A stretch of 64,000 bases of DNA from Cladopsammia gracilis. Taxonomy: Eukaryota; Cnidaria; Anthozoa; Scleractinia; Dendrophylliidae. The notes beneath the pieces were generated by a model, which saw only the letters and a list, made by a program, of their open reading frames with translations, had not been told where the DNA came from and searched no databases. The stretch lies in contig JAJGOT010000258.1 of NCBI GenBank assembly GCA_022457155.1, positions 742,501-806,500 of the forward strand, read 5' to 3'. Positions 1 through 13,400 of this stretch are shown here, piece after piece. Positions within the stretch are counted from its first letter, which is position 1. Every line of letters starts with the position of its first letter. The position numbers were made by a program, and so were the translations under genes.

Positions 1-1
1 T

Positions 2-105
2 TGTTTACTACATTCGCATCCGTGTTGTATCGGCACTATACATTCACTCGGCTGCGCCTCGTGATTGTATAGGCCGATACAACACTCCCGCTCATGTAGT
101 AAACA
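2..105. repeat. Short perfect-ended palindrome
   Basis: The ends TGTTTACTACAT and ATGTAGTAAACA are inverted copies, and the inner parts (GTGTTGTATCGGC / GCCGATACAACAC) also pair. This is a small foldback MITE-like sequence at the window edge. Confidence 0.7.
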
Positions 106-1380
106 TTACAAGCTGTGAAAGTGGGTTGATTGAAGTTAATGTTTAACTACTTGGAACAATGATATGGAAACTTTTATAATGTTGTAATGGTAACTGGACT
201 TGTACCTGTCAAACAACAGTAGAATTTAGCTCTGCATCAAATTTTAAGTATTCTGAGAAGTTGCCAAAGTTAGGGAAATTTTGCATTTTTCATACCAAAA
301 ACATATCAAATTTGGTCCCCCAGGGGACCCCCTGTAAATTGCTAAAGAAAACATTTTGAGACCAAACGAAATGTGATTTTAAATTTTAAAGTGTAATTCA
401 CATGCAAGATTTGAAGAAAATATGTTTCATGACTAATTTTGATTATGGGGACCTTAGGGAGACAGCCACTTAAAATCGTAGTTTCGCATTATCGAAGCAA
501 TAGCATGCATTTAAAAGATATAAAATGGATAGAAAAAGTTTCAAGAATACTTAGTTGCCGCTATGGTGGAAAAAGAAGCGCTTCAAGGGATGAAATTTTG
601 CTTCGAGGAACTTCATGTTTATACCAATTCGGGGCGATGGAATCAAAGAAGCGAATTTTTAAAGAATTTTCAAGCAGCCGAGGGACATTACGGTAAAAGA
701 AATATAATTTTTCGATCGGTATATATGTTAATATCAATTTGTGATTGACTTTTTCTTTGTGTTTTCGTCAGTTTTTGAGAAATGTCTACGCTCTGTTTTA
801 TTGGGGTCGGCGAATGAAATAGTTTCCGCCGGTTACCCGAGTTTTAGACTTCTTCTCCGCATATGATACAAATTACTTCTCTTGATCAACTTTACAAAAG
901 GTTTTCGCAGTAGTTGAACTCCCGTCCGACGCCATTCGAGTTCGCGATGACCGCGCGCAGAACGTGTTTAATTTGCGATGTTTCAATCATTTTTTCGCGC
1001 CAAAAATTACGCGACTGATTCAAATAATCAAATTGTTGCAAGTGAAACAAGTCGTTCTTCCCGACTTAACTTAACTACGCGCGCAAATTTATCGAATAAA
1101 ACTCGACTAAAAAAGCGAAAGACGATTTATGGCAAGTACAAACCATTTGAAACATAATTTTCTTACGGAAAAACAAAAGTGAATTTATAATTCGGGCAGG
1201 CTTGGCTTGCAGTCAAGCAGCCCGAAAAATTTTAGAGGTTGAAATGTTATATCGCACTTAGATATTTGGTTTGTTTTATTAATCTGAATGCAAAAGGCCA
1301 TGTAAAGGGACTGAAATCAAGAGTTTAAATTTAACAGTCTGGGAACCACCACCTTTTATTGACTACCACACACCATTTAC
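106..1380. other. Intron or 3' region without recognised gene
   Basis: AT-rich sequence with short unsupported ORFs only. The expected next ADAM exon (continuing the cysteine-rich/EGF region on the minus strand) was looked for and not found. Confidence 0.5.
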
Positions 1381-1456
1381 CTTATCAGCTCCACATTTTG
1401 TTCCGTCTCTGACCATTCCAAGGCCAGCAACATCTACAGACTTCAAGATAGCAGCG
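1381..1456 (-). CDS. ADAM exon 23: cysteine-rich domain (last exon seen)
   Basis: Acceptor TTTTCCCAAAG, donor GATAAG|GTAAAT. It encodes [20 protein letters not shown] then DK, matching the ADAM 'G-x-V-x-D-G-T-x-C-G' block. It ends in phase 0; the continuation is not visible in 1-1380 and is expected beyond the left edge. Confidence 0.9.
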
Positions 1457-4400
1457 CTTTGGGAAAATAACAAAAGCAAATTCACCAGAGAGAAGTGTTA
1501 AATACGTTAATTTAACTAACACAATCCAATATATATCACTACTTGTAATAAGGCAGGATTGTATTTGGCATTCGTGTTGTAGCATTTGCCACACCCCATC
1601 TAACACACTGGTTACGAATCAGCTCTATGTTTATTTTGACCTTACTTTGTTCTTTTCCCTCAGCGTTCTTTATTCTTATTTTGTTCTCTTTGTCTTTGTT
1701 TCGTTATTGCTGTTAGTCTTTAACTAGCCGTCTTTTGTGTCATTTCCTTCGATTTTGCGACTAAGGTAACTTGTGTGTTAAACTCTGACCCACCGCAAAT
1801 CCATCTGATCGTCCTTATTTAGGGATGTTTAATGGTTTTTGTAGCTTATTTTTCACATGATTATAAAGCGTTGCCATCTGATAGCCGTGTATGGCCGGCT
1901 TAGAAGTGAAAAAGGTAAAGAATCCCATACTTGACAACGATCAACTAAAGATCTCAAACCTGCACTGCTTCCCATTATCTAAATGTATTTTGGTATAATT
2001 CCGTCCATAGTCTACCACGGGAGAATTTCTACTGTCTCGGCATTGAAGCTGGCCACATAAAACGTCACTGAAATTTAAATAATGAATTATAGAGAGTTAT
2101 CACTACTGTACTATCAGTATAGATGGTTTTCACGTTACGTCACGGCGGCCATATTGGTGTACAACTACAAAAGAATTTTAATGAACTTCGTTTGTTATGT
2201 ACACCAACATGGCCGCAAAGGCCTTTGTCATTTGAGTCCCACAGGACACGTGATCAGGTCACGTGAGTGAAAACCATCTATAGGCTTACAATAGTTCTAT
2301 GATAATCAAAAAGGTTGCAGATTAACCCAATCATACTTCCAATCTTGGAAGGAAACTTTGAAAACGGCTGATTTCTTTATGGCATGCCATTATGTATCAT
2401 TGATACCTACGATAGCAACCACATATTTCATCTCCTACAGCTGTAGGTCAAAACACGAAAAAAGCAAGTGACACACTGAAAGACCAACCCCGAGGTCTGG
2501 CCAGTACCTTAAGCATGCGCACAGCCATATCACCCTGGCAGTGGCAGCCATGGACAGCTGTTGCGTCCTTGTTAGGACTCATCAGTATGGCATAGCCGTC
2601 GGACCCCCACACGACCCGAAAGTCGTTTTCAGGCGTCCTTTACCGCTAGGGCGGATGCAAGCATCCTTTTTAAGCGCCAGCTCCACACAACACATGTGGT
2701 AGCTGGTGGCTTGTATTCTGCACCGTTGGTTTTCGTCTTTCAATTTCTTTTTTTTTTTTCCACTAGGTAAATTTTATTGACAAACAAAAAAAAAATATTA
2801 CAATGTGACATTTAAATTACACAACAATACAGACAATAGGGTGAACAGATAAACATATAGATAATACATACATTCTACGACTATATCATTTATTACCAAC
2901 TATATTAACTCAAATAAAAGGGGTAAGTATCCATTTCTTTTTAACAAAATCCTTCTTACTTATACATTTTTCCGTTTCATATTTACTTATAATTTTGTGT
3001 CGGAATCCTTCAATCTTTGGAAGAATTTGATTTCTTCTACAATCCCATAGAAACAGTTTCCCAATTATTATAAAGTAGTTTAGCAATCTAAGCAAAGGGC
3101 TTGTAGTAACATTTATTATTCCAAGCAAAACATTTTGTAGAGTAAGGTGAACTTGCTGATTTGAGAGAAGGCACCAATAGGATTCGAAATCATTCCAAAA
3201 CTTCTTGGAATGAGAGCATAAGTAGAGCAAGTGATATAGCGATTCCGATTGGGTTTGACAGAAAGTACATAAATCATTCGTTCTGAAACCTATTTTGTAT
3301 AACTTGGTGTTGGTGTAAAGAATTGAATTAAGTACTTTATACTGGAAGGCTTTAACATAAGATTCAATTGCAACACAATGGGGTAATTTGAAAACTAGTC
3401 TTAATTGTTCAGTTGAGATAAGAAAATCATTTTGTAGCTTATTAACAATGTTAGGAAGTTGTGCTTTGTTCCTAACCAGTAACTTATAGTAATATTTCGA
3501 CTTCTTTATCATCACATCAAATATACCATTGTCGATCAAGAAAGATGGAGAAGTTATAGGTGGGGACAGATGTTTAAATTTTAACGATGACGGTATGGAC
3601 TGCCGAAGGCCTGCCCATTGAAGAATGTTGGACTTCTTTATTTTGTTTGAATCAGTATTATAAGAATCGGTAATGTTCAAATTGAATAAAAGATCATGAA
3701 TATAAATAATTCCAGACTCAAAGTAATTTTTGTAAGACGTCTTCAATTTCAATTAAACATTTCCAGAGCTGTTTAAGACCTGGTTTCCCTGGTTCTATAG
3801 AAAACCGCTTATCGGGGTTACTTGGAATACCCGGGTTTACCAGGTTTTTCGCATGTTAGTTTCAGGCCTAGTAAGCCTGGTTTAAGAACCAGGAAAGTTA
3901 TATTCATTGAACAATTCTTGGACCCGGCTTTTGGCTCAACGGTGCTCACAAATGATTCGACTTTTTCTATGGCACGCTTTTATATGGGTGCCAACTCGCG
4001 CTCACTCAATGACTATTACATGTTTTTTTTTAGTTTAACCCTCGGACGTACAAGAGGGGGTATGCCCTTAAGGTTTTTCTCCGATATTTTCAAGACCATT
4101 TATGATTAGCACATGACGTCTTCAGTGGCTGTTCATTTATCACTAAGACACATTTCTCTAAAGTTTAGCGACAACCGGTTGCCATGGTAACGAGATATGA
4201 CTTCAAAAGTAGCATAAGGTCAAGCCATTTTTTAATAAAAGTGCGTGGTTTTCATTTTTTAATTGTATTTTATTTTACAACTCCAGCAAAAAATATTTGC
4301 AATTTCTGCAGTTTCTGATAAATTTAAATTTTTAGTAAAATCCAAGATGGCGGCCATTTTGGATGACGTCACGAACCCCCAGCAGCGCCACATCCCATAA

Positions 4401-7400
4401 CCGATAATATATACCTTATCTTGTAGAGCACATTACAGGCTATCTATTAGACGTAAAATATTACTGAAATATTGCAACATCGCAAAAACCCAAGGGGGGG
4501 TTGCAACAACCACGGTGGGTGTATAAGTTTGCGTGTTCGTCCGAGGGTTAATCAGTAAATATTTAAGTTATAAGAAAAACTGTAGAGCTGCAGGCTGACC
4601 TTTTAAAATCTACTTAGTGTACCTTGCAGCACATGACGCAATTGTGGTTGGGTCACATGTGCCAAACCCAGCTGCTTCCGTGTTCAGCTTGTCGTAACAT
4701 CCTCTGTCGGCGTTGTTTGCAGCTAAAAGTAAATTAGTAAAAGCAGTAACTTAAACAACCCTGACAAAATTAGCTCGCTACGAGAAATTAAACTTATTTG
4801 AACTGACTGAGTTATTTGCTTTGGGCTCCCAAACTAAAAGTTTAAACATATGGATTTCAGTGATTGTTCTGTCTTTTAATTAATGATTTTGATAAAAACA
4901 AAAGTTTAGTCACCGTCACACCCTGGACATCTCATAGCATGAGTTGGGAACTTAGCAGATTTCCACCGGTTTTCCGTGGTGTGGACTCTTATTTACCACG
5001 ATTTACGTCATGACATGGTCAACAGCAACAAATTTTGACTATGTGATGACGTAAATCGTGGTAAATAAGAGTCCACACCACGGAAAACCGGTGGAAATCT
5101 GTTTTTTACCACAATATTTAGAAATTGCGTGATGTTAGCGTCAGTACCGTTGTCTGCACTCTCATTTACCACCCGCATCGACCAACCCGATTGCGAGATT
5201 ACCGGCAATTGTGGTCAAAATAACACTACTTTTTTGTGTTTACTTACTTGCTCCCCAGAGGTCTTTACACTGAGTCTCATGAATCTCGCTGCATTTGCCT
5301 TGGTAACAGACAGACTGAAATGACAAATAAGGACCGAAAAATAACGAAAATTGATAAATGTTGGGCTTGGTAATGCACGAGCATGGGACAGTGCACGAGG
5401 GACATCGAAGCCGTGACCCTCGGTTAATTTGGATGTTCTTAGCACTGAGCCAAAAGAGACTCGTGGCGAGCTGGACCATATACTAGGTTCATATATGACG
5501 CGCGTGCTGCGTACTACCAGCAACAGCAATGTCAAAACCGTGTGTCGTGATAAATTAAGAAAGATGGTAAATTTTAAGCTCGGTTATGAAATGGACAAAA
5601 TGTAATGATTATCGTGTCACGAGCGTTGGACAAAGAATTCCGTCGGGGCTAAAAACCTTTGAGTGAAGCGCATTTTACAATGTTCAGATAAGAGGCATTT
5701 GGTCTACATACGTTTGAATGGTTTTTGTCGCCACTCGCTGAGTAGCCAGTCCACCGCTGACCATCATCACTGTAGTACAAGTAGAACCCAGTCACCCAGT
5801 TATACCAGTTTCCCCGTCCTTGAATCATGATTTTGTTGATCGTTTTCAGCTGAAATTCAAAACGTTTTAAGACAAGTTCAAATAAGGGATAATTGACTTT
5901 TTTGACCGCTTCTAATAACGTCTTACGCAAATATTATAGTAATATATTTTCACTGGGATACCCGGCAAACAACGCCCGGGCTGTGATGAGATAGATAATA
6001 AGATATTGGGAGAATCAGCCCGAGGCGATTGGGAGCGGATAGCTTCCAGGGGAGAAGAGTGGTTCATCGTTGCCGGGAGGAGGGTGGGCGAAGCTATGTG
6101 ACGGTCGTCCCTTTCGAAAAGACTGAGGGAGGTTTTGGCGTGAGGCGAACACTTTTATGCTGAAAACAAAGTATATGGCTACGTAATACTTCTCCCTGGG
6201 CCACATACTGCACGGCACATACATCTAATTAGGAACAGAGGGGCATTGTGTGCTCGTTCCCCAGAAAAAAAATACTAGAAAAAAAGTGTCTCGCAGAACC
6301 TCGTGCTACTTTGGTGGCGTCTCGATTTGCTTACGAGGCTTTTCGCCGTTCCACTTTGTCTTCTTTCAAAAACGTTGATAGAAGGTCTTTTCGATGGTTC
6401 GCGTATCGTTTATTGCCGCTATCTTTGCTTACCATGTTCCTTTAGGCTTACATGAAGTAGTACGACTTTTAAAAAGTTTCTGGTGTTCCCATCGTGGCGC
6501 GGCGTGCTACGTCCGACCACAAATTTCTTTCTGGCGCTTTTCCTGCGGGTTTTTTATTATTATTTAATTTTTTCGCTATGGAAGATTCTCAACCGGAGGA
6601 AGTAAGTTTGTGTATTACTATATATTTTCCTTGCATATTAGGCATTCTCGTTTAACTGGAGAGGTTGGATTAGCTCGTCACACTGGATGGCGTCAATTGG
6701 AAATTTGTCGCGGTTTTGTTGCTAGACAACTGCAGGACACCATCCCGATATTTAACTTAAGGCGACCCGAGATTTCATTTCCCTACAACGATCCACGCGC
6801 GATCCCCACGCGAATCCGCACGACAAATTTATAAACCTCGCTTCGCGAGGAATAACTATGTCAGGATAGATGAGCTCCTGCTTTGTAAGTCTTGGGATGA
6901 TGATCAGGACCTGAAGCCGTCGTCAATCTGATTTTCTGATCTCAAGTCTAAAATCACCAGGCCACTACCAATCACATCATTATATTTCATTACCAAAATC
7001 CTTTTTTGATATCGATTTTACATGTTTAAAATTTTAGATAAAAAAACGTAGACACAAAAGTGCGACAGGACACTAGCATGCACCATTTGACGCAATTTAA
7101 ATCGCAGCAAAATTGAAACACGGATTGTCATGTGTAACATAACATGCAACGGACAAATCTCACATTTTCTCTGTTGGTAAAATCGTTGCAAAAAATAAAA
7201 CCATTCAATGACTACGAAAGCCCAATATGCATTAAACGTCACGTTTATGCTGACTTTTGCAACTGATATAAAACATGTTTTGGCAATTGCCAGGCGGAAA
7301 ACAAATCTGATGTTGTTTTTGCTGGTTGGTCAGGAAACTGAATTTTGTAGTCATTTCGTTTTGACTTCCTTACCTGTGCAAAATCAACTTGGAAATGTTC

Positions 7401-10400
7401 GTTTTTATTAGCTTTGGCGGGACACCAGTATTTGCCGTTATGCAGCCGTCCATATTGAGGTAAGTCAGCTGGTCTTGATGAGCTCGCTGTTATCTGACTA
7501 TCCTTGATGTCACCGTTTTCCATACCAAGACGATCCACGCACTCTACAAATAATGAGCACAAGTACGATTATTGAACTTGTTTTTAACTCGGCAATTTGT
7601 GGCAATTTGACTGGCTACACCTGCGCTATATATCAATCACATAAAAAACCTTCGCGGGTGCCTTTCGGGAAAAAAAATGCACAGACCGTACATGCGCTAG
7701 TTTCAAGAGTAATATCACAAATTATATATGAATAGAAAGCTTAATAGATGTAGTTCTACATAAAAATGTAATTTTAGCGACTTTTTCCTTTTACAAACGG
7801 CCAGGAGCCGATGGACCGCCAAACGACCGAGAGTTGTTTAATTGAATTTGTTGTGTATCGAATGCTGTGGCTACACCGGAATAGCTGTACAGTGTTACTC
7901 ACAAGGAATCAATCAACAAAATCGTGTAAGGAAATTTTTATATTTGAAATAATCATATCAAACTCTTTCCCCAATACGACGGACATTTGTTTTTCTCGGC
8001 TCCAGGCGGACGCGGCCGCTAACCCCAGGTAATGCGCATGCTCTCCGGTTCAAATTTTCAAAATGGCGGACAGGCCAAAGAGAGAAATAAAAGAACCAAA
8101 GCGATTCTGCAACGAATACTCAGCATACATCCCCGTTAAAAAGGTCAAACACGGAAAAAAGATACAAAACTATATGATATTGAAATCACGGAGGTTGACA
8201 AACCCAATAAGAGATTGAAAATTCATTACATTGGCTACAGCACTCTCTTTCTTCTCAGCTGTTTCGAGAGCTTGTCGGGCGTTTTCATCAACTCGCAATC
8301 GCTTTTCCTCTTCCTGTACTAGTGATTCTTCTAATGCTCTTTTCTCTCCCCTTAACCGGTTATTCTCATTTTTAAGCTGATGTACATCAATTTCGTTATA
8401 ATACACCTTAAATTGATACAGAGGACCTGTTTCAAACTTGTTAAGAAGTGCATTTAATTGCCTTCCGCCACATTATTTACTAGCGGTCTTAGCTGCTTTC
8501 TGGAGACAAAATATTTTTTTTGAAGACTTTTTAAAATGCGGCGTATACCTGATCGCTCAAACACTTTGTTTACAATAGCCGAGAGAACCGACTGATGGTT
8601 TAATTCTCCGTCTTCTTCTTTTCCTTTGTTCCTTCGAAACTGTATAGATTAGTAAGCTGCAACGAAAATTTATTGGACGACGTTTAGAAAAAAAAAAACC
8701 GCAATCGATAGATATACCTAGCCTGAAAAGTGTATTTATTCCAATTCTTACGGATAATAACTTTACAAATCATACTTGTTTATCTCGTACGTAAACGATG
8801 GCAGATTAATCCCCGAAGCTCTTTCTGAGCTTCCCGATTCCTCTCCTACTGTTTTCACGCTTATAAAACTGGAATAAACAAAAGGACGAAAACATACCTG
8901 TTTTGAAAGGCCATTTGACGAGGTAAAATCTGCTTTTTGTTCGACACTTTACACATCAAAACAAAGGAAATTTGAAATCAAATGAAGAATGATCCTCGCA
9001 GTTGTGAACGCAATTTAAGCAATTGCGAAAAGAAGCCTGAAAAAAAAAAATTCAGGACTTCAACGGGGTTCGAACCCGTGACCTCGCGATACCGGTGCGA
9101 TGCTCTACCAACTGAGCTATGAAGGCACTGACGTTGGGAGCAGGTCAGTTGTAGGTTCATATGTTCCCATGAAAGGAGTGAATGTGAATGATATATATGA
9201 AATAAATCATATATGAACTGCGGAAATGAAATCAAATGAAGAATGATCCTCGCAGTTGTGAACGCAATTTAAGCAATTGCGAAAAGAAGCCTGAAAAAAA
9301 TTCAGGACTTCAACGGGGTTCGAACCCGTGACCTCGCGATACCGGTGCGATGCTCTACCAACTGAGCTATGAAGGCACTGACGTTGGGAGCAGGTCAGTT
9401 GTAGGTTCATACGAAAGGAAATTTGTTCCACTTTTTGATTTCGGCGGTACATTTGCAATTTGCGCTTGCGTAAAAGAGATATCGCCCAAGACTCCTTGCT
9501 CGGTCGTATTTTGATCACGAACGCCTTGTTAATTTTGACGAAACCGCTCGGGAGAAAGGTGAAAATGACGAGGGAAAAACTTTACTTTAAAGTAAGAAAA
9601 AAGGCAAAATAGAAAGTCATTATATTATAGTTTAATATTTCGGTGGTACATTGAGGACTTTTTATACAGAGAATCAGCACGATGACAAAACGTTGGAAAA
9701 TCGCACTCGATTTGAGGGAGGCGTTGAAGTGGGCGTGGTCTCAAAATTCAATTAGAGACTATTTGTACCCCGTGAGTTTGATATGTGTAACCACGTGTCG
9801 CATGTCTACTCCAACTTTAGACGCAGATCTCTCACTAACCGATCAGAATATCGAAAAAGCCTGACAGTGAATAATACTTTGCATCTATTTTCGAAGGACA
9901 CCCAGGAAAGTTGGGAATACCCTTAACAAAGGAAAAATCATTTTTTAAGCAGAATGAGAATTTGACAGTTTTCCCGGTATAAACATACGTTACCCAACGG
10001 TCCTCGTATGTTTTTTTTTTTTTTTTCTCGTTTCTTTTTACCAATCACTTTTAATCTTCCAGAAAGTATCGAAGAGAAAAGATTACATGTTGATCGTTGG
10101 GACATGGATTATAAAAACATAAAAAGCTGTGAAAGGTCAATATTCGATTTTTGAATCGAGACTTATTTTGAATTTTGCATTCCATATTGGTAAAGCGGAT
10201 TATTAAAACGAGTAATTAAATCAAATTTGCAATAATCAATTCATTACTGCGCCTTTCAATAACATGCGGAATTTTAAATTCAAATTTCCACCAACGGTTG
10301 CGTTTTACACTGCCGTCAATCATCTTACCTCTCAGGAAACAGATCTTCACTTCAATGAGGTCAAAAGGTCACGTCCGTGCATTATGATTGGTAGATTTCG

Positions 10401-13400
10401 ATCCATTTTGTTTGTTTCTTTTTTACATGGTCCGTTGGCTTTCGTATTAATTATGATTGACGGAAGGGAATAACGCAACCGTTGGTGGAGATTTTAATTT
10501 CAAATTCCGCATGTTATTGAAAGGCGCAGTAATGAATTGATTATTGCAAATTTGATTTAATTACTCGTTTTAATAATCCGCTTTACCAATATGGAATGCA
10601 AAATTCAAAATAAGTCTCGATTCAAAAATCGAATATTGACCTTTCACAGCTTTCTATGTTTTTATAATCCATGTCCCAACGATCAACATGTAATCTTTTC
10701 TCTTCGATACTTTCTGGAAGGCGCAGTAACAGTTTTGACTGTAATTGCCTACCTTGTTTCACAAACCAAAGCTCTAGCCTTTCTGCATCACATCCAGACC
10801 ACAATACCATCTCTCTACCAGCGCCAGGCCACGCCCCGTTTGTGTGTATACATTTGCCAGTCTGAATATGCTTAAGAGAACGTCCTGCCAGATAAGAAAT
10901 ACATGTAAGTTGCTCAATGACAACATTGATGAGCAAAAAATCTTGGTATTTCACAATTATACTGATTGCGAGCACACAAAAAAGTCGGAATGTTTATTTA
11001 TGCTCTGGTTTTCAAATCATCTCAGATTATTATTTACTTCTTATTTTCAAAGCCGAACTTGCAATTAGGTGCAGCTCATTTACCTCTTATATTCAAACAA
11101 ATTAACGACAAAACTTTCCAGTGGTTTCATTTGGTTTTTAATTTTAATATCTTTTGGTACTACTATGAGTGAAATAATAAATGAAACAAAGTGGTGTCAA
11201 CCTGGTGTCCGCTCAAACTTGGAGTAATCTACTGTGCAGCTGCTGCTGACCACAATCTTTGCACCGTTGTTTCCATTTTGTGGACACACCATTTTACCAC
11301 TACAACTGTGACGTAACACACCATCTGAGCCCAGGGAAAATTGAAGATGGCTTTCTGAGCACTTATCACCAGCTACATATACCAGTCGATCGTTATCGGG
11401 CGGTGAGCAAGTCTTGTTGGAAGGCGTGAGACACAGATTAAGTCCATAGGATTTCAATGGTGTCGCAGCGGTTGGGCTAACTGTTAAAAAGCGTGAACAA
11501 AAATGCATTATCAGTCAAGATAGCACCAAGGCGTGGGGTGGTGAAGGAAAGATGGGTGTAGGAATTTTTAGCAGCTTTTTTTCCCGCAGACGCACAAGTT
11601 GTTTCTATTACATTTATGAACTAACTACGAAAAGCGTGTGTACAAAGAGAACTTATTTGTATTTTTTTGCCGATCAAAAAGCGTATTCTCATTACATTCA
11701 TCGGATGACGCGGAAAAAAAAACAATCAAAGCGGCTGAAAGAATGAGTGAACTTGACTCACTGCCACTAACGAAGCACTGACAAATTCATGGGTTCAGCG
11801 AAAGTGACGAAAAGTTTTAGCGGTTTGAAATTCATCAGTTGAAATTTATCAGCTGATAGAAGAAAACATATTCAATAATCCAAAAGTTCTTTGAAGGGGA
11901 AGTCCAGAAAATTGACGTTTGCTCTACAAAATCGAAGATTTTGAGAAAGTTTATTTCAGTAACCAACAAGAGTTATTTCCGTCCAGAAAAGTGCACTTTC
12001 CATCATGCATTTAATATAGGCAAATTGTCTGTCTGCGACAACTATATAATAGGGAACCACTGTAGTGCGTGATGAGTCATATCTTAAAAGGCTGACGTCA
12101 TTTTACATAAAGTATTGATAACTACCTTCATCCGGATTGCAGCCCAGGAAGTCAGTTCTAAGGCATGGATAACCATACCAGTATTGAGGGCTGATACGAA
12201 GATATCGGGCGTTGATTTTAGGGTTCAAATATCTTGTAAACACACTGTGGTAGTTGGTACTTCCTTGTATTATCTTCAATCAAAACACAATATTGTTATT
12301 GATAACCTAATATGGACGGTAGGTTGTTATAAAACATCACATGAATTTAGAACTTAATTACCTGGGATGAGCCCTTTCAAACCCGGCGAGATCATGTGAC
12401 ACTACCAACCGAAATCATAGATTACAACTGGAAGCAAACCAGGAGAACCCCTTCGCAATGAAGCAAGGGAAATGCATTTTAACCAGGTTTGTTTAGATAG
12501 TATCTCCTTGTGATAAGGCCAAAGACGAGGAAGCAGAAGTTAGTAAGTGTTCTTCGTCAGAAATTTCAAACAGCGAGACAAAGGGATCAAATAACAGTAA
12601 ACTATAAGACCCAACAACAAAACATTTAAGACCTTTAAATACGTGTTTAGTTCCAACATACCGTTTTTGTCTGATTACATGGATATCCATTGACGATGAA
12701 GCTATCTGCCGGACACTGAAGTTTAAGAAGAAAATCGAAAAACGCCCAATTAATTACATTCCTTTCTTTCAACAGATTAAAACATCAATAGGTAATTTAC
12801 ATGATAGCGTCATTTTTACAACAACTACCTTCCGTTTTTTGTTATCTCGTGATAATCAGTGCTATAAAAAGTAGTTGTAGTAAAATGACGTCATCGTGAA
12901 AATGGTCTATTCTTCGTACATAACGGTCATCCGAAATTTAATGGATGCTACCTAAAAATTGAGGCAGTGCTGATAATTCCGAAAGAAATTTAAATGCAAT
13001 AAATGTAGCACAATGTTGCATATATTTAAAGCGTATGATGAGTTTTTATTAATTTCATAATTTGATCATGGACAGGTCAAGGGCTGTCTCCACTCCATCA
13101 TGTTGAATGACAAGAAGTTCGTGGGAACGAATATGAATTGATCGATAAAACACATGGACGAAAGGTCAGGTGACTAGCTTTCTTTGTCAATCCATCTATG
13201 TGAGCAAATTTCAGTTGTGGTAAAGAAGAAAACAACGAACGAAGACAAGGAAGAACGGGTAGCATGTCAGTTTTTCCGCGAGGACATGCAACAAAAAATA
13301 TTTGGCAGTTTTCTCATCTACAGGACCGTAAAAACTTGGCGTAGAAGTTTGCTCGTATAGATCACTCATTGGGATTAACGCAATACGATTTATGTGTCAT

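Larger units (their letters stand above)
8963..9425 (-). mobile_element. Dimeric tRNA-derived SINE with 12-bp target duplication
   Basis: Two near-identical units (8974-9161 and 9228-9411), each with a tRNA-like head and a tail containing CAATTTAAGCAATTGCG, are separated by a short linker. The pair is bounded by AAAGGAAATTTG at 8963-8974 and 9414-9425. The direct repeat at the outer ends indicates that the dimer inserted as one unit. Confidence 0.75.

Noticed and set aside
5102..5208. Minus-strand [18 protein letters not shown] as the missing discoidin tail
   Set aside because: It vaguely resembles the N-x-D...V-V-x-N strand, but there is no acceptor, no A-R-Y-I-R segment, and it runs straight into the 4956-5101 hairpin.
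5129..5323. Plus-strand frame with CEITGNCG resembling an ADAM cysteine-rich string
   Set aside because: It overlaps ADAM exon 20 in antisense and the match is short; all true ADAM exons are on the minus strand.
8978..9518. Open frames containing [21 protein letters not shown]
   Set aside because: These are translations of the tRNA-like heads and SINE tails, a common false protein; the two copies give the same peptide because the repeat is duplicated.
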